The notes under the pieces are model-generated. The model did not search any database and was not told the DNA's origin. It saw only the letters and a list, made by a program, of their open reading frames with translations. This document shows positions 46,932 to 56,469 of a stretch of DNA of 64,000 nucleotides, piece by piece (position 1 is the stretch's first letter; each line of letters starts with the position of its first letter). Location of the stretch: NCBI GenBank assembly GCA_029907255.1, contig JARYMF010000003.1:245136-309135 (forward strand). The letters run 5' to 3'. The DNA comes from Armatimonadota bacterium. GTDB taxonomy: Bacteria > Armatimonadota > UBA5829 > DTJY01. The translations under genes and the position numbers were made by a program.

Positions 46932-48476
46932 ATGCCTAGGAGTCCAAGTTTTAATAAATATCTTTATCATTCCTCTCAAAAAATAAATCGTGACAAAAAA
47001 TTGCGTGTTGAATATCTTTTCGTAATAATCTTATGCATAGTTGCCTCAATTCGTATATTCTTATTCAGTGCAGGATTTCCTGTCTTTACCAACGTAGATG
47101 AACATGCCCACTTCGACTTAATTTGCAAATATTCAAAAGGTAAAATACCAACTGGCCTTTGGAAATACGACCATGATGCAAACAGAATGATAATGCTATA
47201 CGGGTCGCCAGAATATCTATATTACCCCGCAGATTTACCGACTGGGGAAATCCCTCCTCCTATATGGAAACTGCCTCCTGAGATACAAGAATTTGTCTTA
47301 GAGAAAAGGCTTGAAAAGGTTAAAAAAGGTCTAAATCATGAATCTACACAACCGCCTGTGTACTACTTCATTTCGGCATTATGGTACGAACTTGGACAGG
47401 CATTACGAATAGGAAATGGATTCATACTCTACTGGGTAAGGTTTTTAAACATTATCATCTATTCCGTGCTCATCTGGCTTTCCTATATATTTGTAAGAAA
47501 GTATTACCATGAAGACACCTTCTTAAGACTAAGCTTGCCATTGATATTGGCTTTTTTTCCACAAGACGTGTTTTTTTCCATAAATAATGATGTTCTTACG
47601 CCTCTTGTGTTCACCACGGCTTTTCTATGTCTACTCGACTGCCTTATAAGCGAATCAAAAGGCGTTGCCTTCCATTTGCTAACTGGTCTTCTTATCGCCA
47701 CTGCATTTCTAGTAAAGATCACAGCTTTTGTCATTTTCATAATGCTGGGCTTTGTGGTAATTCTCAAAGCCATTAGACTCAAAAATGAAAGAAGATTTTC
47801 CGAAGGTATGCCGGCACTCGCCACATTGGTTTTAAGTGCATTATTGCCAGCTGGGTTATGGCTACTGAGAAATTACCTTGTACTGGGAGATATAACAGGT
47901 TCAGCTGCAAAGATTAATATGCTTACTTGGACTGCTAAGCCATTTACAGCAATATGGGACCATCCGATATTTACCCCTGCTGGAGCGCTTACGTTTTGGA
48001 GTGAATTAATGAAAACCTTCTGGCGGGGAGAAATTACCTGGTATGGCGAAAGACTTTCGTGGGATTTTGCTGATGGATTTTATTGGATCTCATCATCGGT
48101 TTTCCTCATAGCATTTATATATAGCTTACTTCTTCTGCGACCGCGAACAAAATCAAAAATTATTGACATAGCAAACCTCATAGTTTTTGGAGCATCAGTT
48201 TTGTTTATGACTGGAATTTCTATTTCTTACGATTACGGCACTTGCTGGTATCCTTCCCAGGAACATCCATATTTTACTTCTGGTAGGCTAATATCAGGAG
48301 CACTTGTGCCGTTTCTCATTTTATATCTTCAGGGTTTCAAAATCCTAACGTCCCGATTGAAATCGTACACTAGATGGGCCGCCCTAGGAGCAATAATTGC
48401 ACTTATGTTAGCCTCAGAGATAGTCCTTTCGATCCCGGTATTTGGGAGCGCATATAATATGTTTCACTTGCACTGA
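46932..48476 (+). CDS. DUF2142-like GT-C membrane protein (paralog 1)
   Basis: 514 residues, about ten or eleven membrane helices. The first outer loop has NVDEHAHFD, the acidic-plus-histidine motif of DUF2142 and related GT-C proteins, then ESTQPPVYYF and FFPQDVFFSINNDVLTPL. The C-terminal part carries YDYGTCWYPSQEHPYFTSGR. The family is thought to glycosylate from lipid-linked sugars, but no member's substrate is firmly known to me. A GAGGAGA overlaps the end of the preceding gene about 13 bases upstream. Close paralog at 52420. Confidence 0.75.
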   Translation: MPRSPSFNKYLYHSSQKINRDKKLRVEYLFVIILCIVASIRIFLFSAGFPVFTNVDEHAHFDLICKYSKGKIPTGLWKYDHDANRMIMLYGSPEYLYYPADLPTGEIPPPIWKLPPEIQEFVLEKRLEKVKKGLNHESTQPPVYYFISALWYELGQALRIGNGFILYWVRFLNIIIYSVLIWLSYIFVRKYYHEDTFLRLSLPLILAFFPQDVFFSINNDVLTPLVFTTAFLCLLDCLISESKGVAFHLLTGLLIATAFLVKITAFVIFIMLGFVVILKAIRLKNERRFSEGMPALATLVLSALLPAGLWLLRNYLVLGDITGSAAKINMLTWTAKPFTAIWDHPIFTPAGALTFWSELMKTFWRGEITWYGERLSWDFADGFYWISSSVFLIAFIYSLLLLRPRTKSKIIDIANLIVFGASVLFMTGISISYDYGTCWYPSQEHPYFTSGRLISGALVPFLILYLQGFKILTSRLKSYTRWAALGAIIALMLASEIVLSIPVFGSAYNMFHLH

Positions 48477-48567
48477 AATGCAAGTCCTGAGACGTGAGCT
48501 ACTCTTTCCAAAAATCCTCTAAAAGCTAGAGTTTTAGCAATTACCCCAATAAAGTACGGTTTCCTAA

Positions 48568-48596
48568 TTGACATATTTTCTATAAAGGAGTAATCT
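48568..48596 (+). promoter_or_regulatory. Internal promoter in the glycosyltransferase array
   Basis: TTGACA at 48568-48573 and TAATCT at 48591-48596 with 17 bp between. It lies in the largest gap inside the array and would start a second transcript just ahead of the ArnT-like gene. Confidence 0.6.
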
Positions 48597-48678
48597 AGTA
48601 GCTGAAAATTCGCTTTTGCCTTCAATAAGCAGTAAAGCTATTCCACTTAGTTTCTCCCCCCGGAAGCTGGTGGTTTTG

Positions 48679-50337
48679 GTGGCGAAGCGCGGGAAACGCG
48701 CAACAAAGTGTCATAATGCACTTAATAAGAGCAAAATGCAATGGGCATGGTTGCTCGTGTTCATTGTGGTGCTTTTTTGCGCGGCAATACGAATTAGGCT
48801 ACTCCCGACGCCGCTCGAGCGCGATGAGGGCGAATATGCCTACGCAGGTCAGCTAATACTACAGGGAATCCCTCCCTACGTACACGTTTACAATATGAAG
48901 CTTCCAGGTACCTACGCTGCTTATGCCATCGCCATGGCACTTTTTGGTCAAAATCCAACTGGTATCCACCTTGGTCTGCTCTTCATAAATGCTGCCACTA
49001 TAATCCTGGTATTCCTATTGACACGAAAACTGTTCGACACCATAACAGGCTTGGTAGCATCTGCGAGTTTTGGCATCCTATCTCTTGGCGCATCTGTCCT
49101 GGGCGTTTTTGCGCATGCCACCCACTTTGTAATACTACCAGCAATTGGCGGACTGCTACTTCTGCTAAAAGCAAAAGAATTGAGAAGTCGCTCAATGTTG
49201 TTTTGGAGTGGTTTATGCCTTGGGCTTGCATTTCTAATGAAGCAACATGGCATATTCTTTGTAATCTTTGGTGCTTCCTATATTCTCATTTACAACGCCC
49301 ATTTCTCTTTACGGCGAGAGAAAACTGGTTTCTCAAATCAAAAATTGGTTGACGCGGCGATATTTCTCCTCGGCGCCGCTGTCCCATTTGTCCTTACATG
49401 TCTAATTTTGTTATTGACAGGAGCTCTCCAAAAGTTCTGGTTTTGGACTTGGACGTACGCTTTGCAATATGTCACAGAGACATCTTTTTCCACTGGCTGT
49501 AAACTGTTTAGGAGTGGCATCAGTTACGTTGTACAGTCGGCACCTGCGCTTTGGATTTTAGCGGGATTGGGTTTGATTTGTCTTTTTGCAGATCGAGAAT
49601 GGCGAAAGCGTGCGTCTTTTGTTGGAGGGCTACTGCTTTTCTCATTTTTTGCCACTTGTCCTGGTTTTTACTTTCGTAGTCATTATTTTATTGTGGTGCT
49701 GCCAGTATTAGCTATTCTCAACGGTATTGCAGTCAGTACCATATGTAATATTGCAGAAAGAATGCATGCTCCCACATATCGTAAAGCAGCTGTGTTGGCA
49801 TTTCTTTTGATTTTAGGTTATTCTATATTCCAACAGAAAACATTTTTATTCAAAGCCACGCCCTGTGAGGTATGCAGATTATCCTATGGCGCCGCCTGTT
49901 TCCCTGAGGCTCTGGAGGTTGGAAAATATATTAGGGAAAACAGCACTGAGGATGACCGAATCGTCGTCCTAGGGTCCGAACCTGAAATCTACTTTTATTC
50001 GCGTCGGATGTCAGCCACCGGATACATTTACATGTATCCGCTTATGGAACCTAGCCCTTTAGCCGAAAAGATGCAACGCGAAATGATCGAGGAAACAATG
50101 GCATCAAAGCCTAAATTTTTAATTGCAGTTTGTATCCCAACCTCATGGATGCGCAGGCGTGAATCACCAACCTTATTGTTTGATTGGTTCACTCAATACT
50201 CGGCAGATAATTACAAATTAGTGGGAAGTGTGGAGATACTTGACCTAGAACGAACCGAATACCGCTGGGGAGAAGAACTAAACGCTTATAAACCAAAGGC
50301 AGAAAATAGGATTCTAGTTTTCGCACGAAAACAGTAG
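48679..50337 (+). CDS. ArnT/PMT-like GT-C membrane glycosyltransferase (paralog 2)
   Basis: About 553 residues from GTG 48679, chosen because the resulting MAKRGKRATK start lines up with [10 protein letters not shown] of the paralog at 54011; a TTG at 48616 is the longer option. [20 protein letters not shown] in the first outer loop is the acidic GT-C motif, followed by YNMKLPGTYAAYAIAMALFG. The C-terminal outer domain has VLGSEPEIYFYSRRMSATGY and MYPLMEP. It has about ten membrane helices. Function is as for the paralog at 37004: transfer of sugar from a polyprenyl-phosphate donor, acceptor unknown. Confidence 0.82.
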   Translation: MAKRGKRATKCHNALNKSKMQWAWLLVFIVVLFCAAIRIRLLPTPLERDEGEYAYAGQLILQGIPPYVHVYNMKLPGTYAAYAIAMALFGQNPTGIHLGLLFINAATIILVFLLTRKLFDTITGLVASASFGILSLGASVLGVFAHATHFVILPAIGGLLLLLKAKELRSRSMLFWSGLCLGLAFLMKQHGIFFVIFGASYILIYNAHFSLRREKTGFSNQKLVDAAIFLLGAAVPFVLTCLILLLTGALQKFWFWTWTYALQYVTETSFSTGCKLFRSGISYVVQSAPALWILAGLGLICLFADREWRKRASFVGGLLLFSFFATCPGFYFRSHYFIVVLPVLAILNGIAVSTICNIAERMHAPTYRKAAVLAFLLILGYSIFQQKTFLFKATPCEVCRLSYGAACFPEALEVGKYIRENSTEDDRIVVLGSEPEIYFYSRRMSATGYIYMYPLMEPSPLAEKMQREMIEETMASKPKFLIAVCIPTSWMRRRESPTLLFDWFTQYSADNYKLVGSVEILDLERTEYRWGEELNAYKPKAENRILVFARKQ

Positions 50338-50344
50338 TTCTAAG

Positions 50345-52297
50345 ATGCAAAATCGCTACTTAATAATCTTATTCCTTCTTACCATAACCCTTGTCGTCTT
50401 TCTGCAAGTTAAGAATCATGAGTTTCTCAACTATGACGATGATGTGTATATTACTGCCAACCATCATGTTCGGAATGGGCTAACTTTAGAATCAATCAAG
50501 TGGGCTTTTACAACTACGTATGCAAACAATTGGCACCCCCTAACGTGGATATCACATCTACTTGACGTGCAGTTATACAAGCTTAAACCCGCCGGGCATC
50601 ACGTAACTAGCCTCTTAATCCACATGTTGAATGTCGCGCTCCTATTTGTAGTGCTAGAAATGATGACCCATTCGAGATGGCGAAGTGCATTCGTTGCAGC
50701 TTTGTTCGCAATACACCCTCTCCATGTAGAGTCAGTTGCTTGGGTAGCTGAAAGAAAAGATGTTTTAAGCTCTTTCTTTTGGATACTAACACTTTTTGCA
50801 TACCTACGATACGTCAAATATCCAAGGGCAACCACTTACGTTCCTGTGGTTTTAATCTACGCCCTCGGCTTAATGTCAAAGCCAATGCTAGTAACTCTTC
50901 CATTTGTACTTCTCCTGCTGGACTACTGGCCCCTAGGTCGAACAACTTTTGCTCATGAGCAACTTGCTGGCTCTATAGAAAAGCACAGTATTGGAAGGCT
51001 GGTAATAGAAAAGATTCCTCTATTGGTCTTAGCAGGAGCATCTTGCACAATGACATATATTGCCCAGGGGGAGGCGGTTGCTCCGTTCGAAAGGTTTCCA
51101 TTTGGTATCCGTGCGGCAAACGCTGTTGTAGCATTTGTCTCCTATATTCTGAAGATGCTCTGGCCAGCTAACCTTTCCGTTTTTTATGTGCATCCTTCAA
51201 CGTCTCTTCCAACATGGCAAGTATTAGGAGCCGGGGTTGTCCTAATTTGCATATTTGTTCTCGCGTTGCGAAATATTTTCACCTACCCATATATCCTAGT
51301 AGGATGGCTGTGGTATTTTGGAACATTAATACCCGTAATCGGCTTAATTCAAGTTGGGGCACAAGCAATGGCGGATAGATATACCTATATGCCACTCACA
51401 GGCATATTTATCATAATTGCCTGGGGAGTGCCAAAACTGCTAGGAAATTCACGAATTGGGGTAGAAAAGGGGAAAAGGAAAAAAGAAGCTTTTGTTCCCA
51501 AATCTTTCATTCTGCCATTTGCTGCCCTGCTTGTTATAATAAGCCTTATGATCTCAGCCTGGTATCGGACGAGTGTTTGGAAGAATAGCATAACCTTGTT
51601 CGAGAATGCACTTAGGTCGAACCCAAACAATTATCTTGCACACAACAATCTTGGGGTGGCTTTGGAAAAAGCAAACAAGTTAGAAGAAGCCGCAGCTCAT
51701 TATGAGGTCACTTTACGACTCAAACCAAATCATCCCCAAGCCCACAATAATCTCGCCAATATTTACTTCCGAACAGGCAAAGTGGACAAAGCAATTCTTG
51801 AGTATAGAAAGGCTTTGGAGCTAAAACCCAAGGATGCAGCCATTCACAATAATCTTGGGGTAGCTCTTGCCGAAAAAGGCATGCTGGACGAGGCAATCAA
51901 AGAATACAAAATAGCTCTGCAGATTAGACCAGACTACGACAAAGCGCACCTAAACCTTGGGATGGCATTGGCAAGACTAGGAAAATTTAGAGAAGCTGCC
52001 GATGAAATGAACAAAGCACGAAACATTAGCCCAGAAAGTTCAGAAGGCCACAACAATTATGGTGTAATACTTGCAGGACAAGGAAAGATTTTGGAGGCAA
52101 TAGAGCAATTCAAAGAAGCACTGCGGCTTAAACCTGAAAATGCAGAAGCACATAAAAATCTGGCCGTTGCGTATTATTTAACCGGAAAGTACGCAGACGC
52201 GTGGAGGGAAGTGCAATTATACCGCAAATACGGTGGAACGCCGCATCCTGGTTTGATTCAAGCGCTCAAACAAAAAATGCCTCAGCCTCCAAAATGA
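50345..52297 (+). CDS. TMTC-like GT-C membrane glycosyltransferase with TPR domain (paralog 4)
   Basis: 650 residues. The start at 50345 is 7 bases after the previous stop, with a weak ribosome site, suggesting coupled translation. D31-D33 (NYDDDVYI) leads to ANNWHPLTWISHLLDVQLY, HPLHVESVAWVAERKDVLS, LMSKPMLVTLPFVLLLLDYW and QAMADRYTYMPLTGIF. Six TPR units follow from about 420, and the protein ends PHPGLIQALKQKMPQPPK. It begins the second copy of the TMTC - DUF2142 - ArnT-like module. Confidence 0.83.
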   Translation: MQNRYLIILFLLTITLVVFLQVKNHEFLNYDDDVYITANHHVRNGLTLESIKWAFTTTYANNWHPLTWISHLLDVQLYKLKPAGHHVTSLLIHMLNVALLFVVLEMMTHSRWRSAFVAALFAIHPLHVESVAWVAERKDVLSSFFWILTLFAYLRYVKYPRATTYVPVVLIYALGLMSKPMLVTLPFVLLLLDYWPLGRTTFAHEQLAGSIEKHSIGRLVIEKIPLLVLAGASCTMTYIAQGEAVAPFERFPFGIRAANAVVAFVSYILKMLWPANLSVFYVHPSTSLPTWQVLGAGVVLICIFVLALRNIFTYPYILVGWLWYFGTLIPVIGLIQVGAQAMADRYTYMPLTGIFIIIAWGVPKLLGNSRIGVEKGKRKKEAFVPKSFILPFAALLVIISLMISAWYRTSVWKNSITLFENALRSNPNNYLAHNNLGVALEKANKLEEAAAHYEVTLRLKPNHPQAHNNLANIYFRTGKVDKAILEYRKALELKPKDAAIHNNLGVALAEKGMLDEAIKEYKIALQIRPDYDKAHLNLGMALARLGKFREAADEMNKARNISPESSEGHNNYGVILAGQGKILEAIEQFKEALRLKPENAEAHKNLAVAYYLTGKYADAWREVQLYRKYGGTPHPGLIQALKQKMPQPPK

Positions 52298-52305
52298 TTT
52301 AAGTT

Positions 52306-52328
52306 GGGCCCTAATAAAAAGCCCTTTT
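52306..52328 (+). terminator. Weak terminator-like hairpin
   Basis: GGGC (52306-52309) and GCCC (52321-52324) with an 11-base loop, followed by TTTT. The 4-bp stem is short, so termination would be partial at best. Confidence 0.3.
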
Positions 52329-52333
52329 GCGCC

Positions 52334-52362
52334 TTGACTTAACCACCATAATAAATTAAATT
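52334..52362 (+). promoter_or_regulatory. Second internal promoter in the glycosyltransferase array
   Basis: TTGACT at 52334-52339 and TAAATT at 52357-52362 with 17 bp between, about 60 bases before the DUF2142-like gene. Confidence 0.5.
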
Positions 52363-52419
52363 ATACCTGTCGTTTCCCCATATCTCGAACAGCCGTATAG
52401 TGCTCAGCGGTTTCTACTT

Positions 52420-53997
52420 ATGCCCAAACTCGCAAGTGCCAAACGGCGTTCTCGTCTGAGACGCGCCGAAACAAGGGAATTGAAAAGAATCCCTTTGTGG
52501 GACTCTTTTACGGCGAAAAATGAATTCGTAATCGTCGTGATATTGTGTATTGTTGCTGCCGTACGCATTTTTATTTTCAGTGCAGCATTTCCGTTCTTCA
52601 ATAATGTGGATGAACAAGCTCACTACGACTTAGTTTATAAATATTCCAAGGGACAAATTCCAAATGCGCTAGAGAAATTTAGTGCCGGCGCAAGCGAGCT
52701 AATCGTCCTTTTTTCCTCGCCTGAATACCTATGCGATCCACTTAGCTTCCCCAATGCGCAATTTCCAAAGCCAATGTGGAACTTACCTCCGAGCGAATTA
52801 GCACCTGCACTGAAACCAGCAACAACAAAGCTGATGAATAAAACAAACTACGAATCTACCCAGCCGCCTGTTTTCTATATTATCGCAGGTTTATGGCATA
52901 GACTTGGCGAGTTATTGAACTTACACGATGGCATGCTTTTATACTGGATAAGGTTTCTGAATGCTGTACTTTTTATTCCGCTAGTTTTGCTTTCTCACCG
53001 ATTTATTAGAATCCTTTACCCCGACCGGCTGTTCATGCGCATAGGGGCACCAGCAATGATAGCATTCTTCCCCCAAGATGTTTTCTTTTCGATAAACAAC
53101 GATGTGGTCAGTCCACTATTCTTTACAGCTGCTCTTCTTTGTTTATTAGAAATATATCTTTCACGTTCAAAGAGCTATGCGTTTTATGTTTTCACCGGCC
53201 TCCTAGTAGCAGTAACCTTTATGGTTAAGTTCACAAATGCCGCGATATTTGCAGCTTTAATAGCTGTAGCTGCTTTAAGAATCATCGAACTTTCAGCGGA
53301 CGCAAGAATTGGACGTGAATTGCCAAAGATTGTATTGATGATTTTTTCAGCCATAACGCCAACTGCTCTCTTTCTAACTAGAAACCTACTTGTATTAGGC
53401 GACATCACCGGCATGTCTGGAAAGATTAATATACTTGGGTGGACAGCAAAGCCTTTTGCCCAAATATGGCGCCATCCAATCTTCACTCCTGAAGGATTGA
53501 TTACATTCTGGAGCGACCTAATGAAAACTTTTTGGAGAGGCGAACTCGTGTGGCACAAGTCTACAGTCGCAGTGCCGTGGGTTGACTCCTTTTATTGGAT
53601 ATCCACTACTATTTTTCTACTTGCGGCGGCCGTGAACTTGATTCTATACAAGCGGCAAAATCGAGACACAGGCTGGATAGCAGACATTTTCGCGTTTGGC
53701 GTGATTGGTCTTTCCGTATTAGGACTGGCAGTAATATCTTTGGCATATGACTTCGGAAGGTGTTGGTATCCCTCGAGTCAACATCCATATCTTACATCCG
53801 GCAGGTTGATAATTGGAATCATGGTGCCATTTATAGCGCTCTATCTTAGAGCAATTGAGTTTATTCTATGGAAAACGGGACTAAGAAGCTCTCGCTGGTT
53901 GGCTTTATGTATAATATTAGGACTGATGCTTGGATCTGAAATAGCAATTTCTATCCCAGTATTCGGCAGTTTATACAACTGGTTTCATATGATTTAG
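52420..53997 (+). CDS. DUF2142-like GT-C membrane protein (paralog 2)
   Basis: 525 residues, close paralog of the protein at 46932: NVDEQAHYDLVYKYSKGQIP, ESTQPPVFYI, AFFPQDVFFSINNDVVSPL, LLVLGDITGMSGKINIL and YDFGRCWYPSSQHPYLTSGR. The charged N-terminus (KRRSRLRRAETRELKR) is cytoplasmic by the positive-inside rule. About ten membrane helices. It lies between the TMTC-like gene at 50345 and the ArnT-like gene at 54011, the same order as in the preceding module. Donor and acceptor are unknown. Confidence 0.75.
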   Translation: MPKLASAKRRSRLRRAETRELKRIPLWDSFTAKNEFVIVVILCIVAAVRIFIFSAAFPFFNNVDEQAHYDLVYKYSKGQIPNALEKFSAGASELIVLFSSPEYLCDPLSFPNAQFPKPMWNLPPSELAPALKPATTKLMNKTNYESTQPPVFYIIAGLWHRLGELLNLHDGMLLYWIRFLNAVLFIPLVLLSHRFIRILYPDRLFMRIGAPAMIAFFPQDVFFSINNDVVSPLFFTAALLCLLEIYLSRSKSYAFYVFTGLLVAVTFMVKFTNAAIFAALIAVAALRIIELSADARIGRELPKIVLMIFSAITPTALFLTRNLLVLGDITGMSGKINILGWTAKPFAQIWRHPIFTPEGLITFWSDLMKTFWRGELVWHKSTVAVPWVDSFYWISTTIFLLAAAVNLILYKRQNRDTGWIADIFAFGVIGLSVLGLAVISLAYDFGRCWYPSSQHPYLTSGRLIIGIMVPFIALYLRAIEFILWKTGLRSSRWLALCIILGLMLGSEIAISIPVFGSLYNWFHMI

Positions 53998-54010
53998 CAG
54001 ATCAAGCAAA

Positions 54011-55660
54011 ATGACAAAGCGGAATTATCACAAAAAAGAACGCAAGGAAAAACCTAAAAGTCCACAAATCCAACGGCAAGCCTGGATTCTGCTGGCAATC
54101 GTAATCTTTGCAATAGCACTAATACGCATACGTCTGCTCCCAGTTCCGCTCGAGCGCGATGAGGGCGAATATGCCTATGCAGGCCAGCTTATTTTAAAAG
54201 GTATACCTCCATACCTGCATGTATACAATATGAAATTTCCTGGAATATACGCTGCATATGCGCTAATAATGGCATTGTTTGGACAAACAATTGTTTCCAT
54301 TCACCTCGGGCTCCTTATTGTAAATATCATTACAATTATACTTATTTTTCTTATAGGACAGCGGTTCTTCAATCCAATAAGCAGTGTTATAGGAGCAACC
54401 ACTTATGCAATATTTTCCCTTGGCCAGCCCGTGCTTGGAATGTTTGCCCATGCCACTCATTTCGTCGTTTTGTTTGCGCTCTGCGGATATCTTCTTCTCA
54501 CAAAGGCGTTCGAATCGAAAAGGATTCTGCTTCTTTTTTTGAGCGGCTTTAGTTTTGGGATTGCAATCTTAATGAAGCAACATGGATTTTTGTTTGGCGC
54601 ATTCGCCTTGCTTTACTTGGTGCTTGTGCAAAGAAAAAACAATATTTTCACACTCAAGCGATTCGCGGCAGGAACTTTCCTCTTCACACTAGGATTAGTC
54701 ATTCCACTTGGCATAACTTGTCTAATCCTTGTTAAAGTAGGCGCTTTCAATAAATTTTGGTTCTGGACTTTCACATATATTAGACAATATGCTAGCCAAG
54801 TGTCCCCTGCTTTGGGTTGGGAGCTTTTTAGCGAACGAGCCGTTAAAATATTTCTTGCATCTCCATTACTTTGGCTACTTGCAGCATCAGGGTTTATAAT
54901 CATTTTAGCGGACAAGGAAATGAGACCAAAAGCCCTTTTTATCATAGGCTTATGGATATTCTCGTTCCTTGCCATCTGCCCAGGACTCTATTTTCGCGAT
55001 CATTACTTCATTATGATTCTCCCGGCTAATGCAATGCTTGTCAGCGTCGCCTTTAGTTATCTCAGCAAAATAACGGCTGGGACTAAGCTTGCTGCAATAC
55101 CCTTGATAATCATTATTGCAGCAGTAGGTCACTCGGTTTTTGCTCAGCGAGAAGTCTTCTTTTCGCTTAGCCCTAACATGGTAAGCCGTGAAATTTATGG
55201 TGGAAATCCATTCCCTGAATCTTTGAAAATTGCTGAATATATTAGGAAGCACACGTCACCTAATGATACTATAGCTGTATTGGGTTCCGAACCGCAGATA
55301 TATTTCTATTCTAAGCGCCGGTCTGCTACTGGATACATTTACATGTACCCACTGATGGAGATTCATCCATATGCTTTGCAAATGCAGATGGAAATGATCC
55401 GAGAAATCGAGGCTGCGAAACCTAAAATTCTCGTTTGCGTAAGCGTATCAGCCTCATGGTTACCTTTGGAGAATTCGGTAATGAAAGTATTCGACTGGTC
55501 AAGTAGGTATGCCAGAAAGTATTATGATTTAGTTGGCAATATAGAAATAATTGCCGAGGATTATACTAGATATTCGTGGGGCGAAGAAGCAGCAAAGCAT
55601 AAACCAAATGTGCCTGCCTTCATTTACGTTTTTAAGAGAAAGCCTACCATAAGTAAATAA
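54011..55660 (+). CDS. ArnT/PMT-like GT-C membrane glycosyltransferase (paralog 3)
   Basis: 549 residues, 13 bases after the DUF2142-like gene. After a basic N-terminus and one helix, [20 protein letters not shown] supplies the acidic motif, followed by [20 protein letters not shown]. The outer C-terminal domain has [20 protein letters not shown] and MYPLMEI, almost identical to the paralog at 48679. Immediately downstream is the DPM1-like GT2 that could make its donor. Confidence 0.82.
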   Translation: MTKRNYHKKERKEKPKSPQIQRQAWILLAIVIFAIALIRIRLLPVPLERDEGEYAYAGQLILKGIPPYLHVYNMKFPGIYAAYALIMALFGQTIVSIHLGLLIVNIITIILIFLIGQRFFNPISSVIGATTYAIFSLGQPVLGMFAHATHFVVLFALCGYLLLTKAFESKRILLLFLSGFSFGIAILMKQHGFLFGAFALLYLVLVQRKNNIFTLKRFAAGTFLFTLGLVIPLGITCLILVKVGAFNKFWFWTFTYIRQYASQVSPALGWELFSERAVKIFLASPLLWLLAASGFIIILADKEMRPKALFIIGLWIFSFLAICPGLYFRDHYFIMILPANAMLVSVAFSYLSKITAGTKLAAIPLIIIIAAVGHSVFAQREVFFSLSPNMVSREIYGGNPFPESLKIAEYIRKHTSPNDTIAVLGSEPQIYFYSKRRSATGYIYMYPLMEIHPYALQMQMEMIREIEAAKPKILVCVSVSASWLPLENSVMKVFDWSSRYARKYYDLVGNIEIIAEDYTRYSWGEEAAKHKPNVPAFIYVFKRKPTISK

Positions 55661-55673
55661 TGAGGGAATAAAT

Positions 55674-56465
55674 ATGTTTGCAGGAAAGAAAGTAGTAGTT
55701 GTAATGCCAGCGTATAATGCTGCAAAAACGCTTAAGAAAACGTATGACGAAGTAATGGCCCAAGGAATGGTTGACCTTGTTATCGTCGTTGATGACGCAA
55801 GCCGCGATGAAACATTTGAAATTGCAAAAACTTTAAAGAATGTCAAAGTTTATAAACATGAGGTAAATAAAGGCTATGGTGGAAACCAAAAAACTTGCTA
55901 CCGTCTTGCTCTTAATGAGGGTGCCGACATTGTCGTAATGGTACATCCCGACTATCAATACACTCCACTATTGCTCCCAGCAATGGTTTCAATGGTAGCA
56001 AATAATCTATATCCTTGCGTAATTGGTTCGAGAATTTTGGGCGGTCACGCGTTGAAAGGCGGAATGCCCATTTGGAAGTATTTCTCAAACAGAGTCCTTA
56101 CTTTTATAGAAAATATTCTTTTAAGTGCAAAGCTTTCGGAGTACCACACTGGATACAGATGCTTTACAAGAGAAATACTTGAAAAATTACCGCTAGATGC
56201 CAACTCTGACGACTTTGTTTTCGACAACCAAATGCTCGCACAAATCTTATGGTTTGGATATGAGATTGGAGAGGTAAGCTGCCCAACGAAGTACTTCCCC
56301 GAGGCATCCTCAATAAATCTTAAGAGAAGCATTAAGTATGGCTTTGGTTGTCTTGCAACTGGTTTAATATACCGATTGGCAAAATGGGGGCTAATAAATA
56401 CCGCCGTATTTCCTCGTAAAAAACAATTGAAGCCTTTGGTAGATAAAACAAAGAAGCGGTTATGA
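55674..56465 (+). CDS. DPM1-like family 2 glycosyltransferase (polyprenyl-phosphate sugar synthase)
   Basis: 263 residues with GAGGGAA upstream. The GT-A fold motifs are [23 protein letters not shown], the metal-site region [17 protein letters not shown] and [16 protein letters not shown], the last being characteristic of dolichol-phosphate-mannose-synthase-like enzymes. It has no C-terminal membrane pair, only a hydrophobic patch near 225-245. It would transfer a sugar from a nucleotide donor to undecaprenyl-phosphate at the inner face. It is the only soluble glycosyltransferase in the array. The next TMTC-like gene starts 4 bases after its stop. Confidence 0.86.
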   Translation: MFAGKKVVVVMPAYNAAKTLKKTYDEVMAQGMVDLVIVVDDASRDETFEIAKTLKNVKVYKHEVNKGYGGNQKTCYRLALNEGADIVVMVHPDYQYTPLLLPAMVSMVANNLYPCVIGSRILGGHALKGGMPIWKYFSNRVLTFIENILLSAKLSEYHTGYRCFTREILEKLPLDANSDDFVFDNQMLAQILWFGYEIGEVSCPTKYFPEASSINLKRSIKYGFGCLATGLIYRLAKWGLINTAVFPRKKQLKPLVDKTKKRL

Positions 56466-56469
56466 TGCA

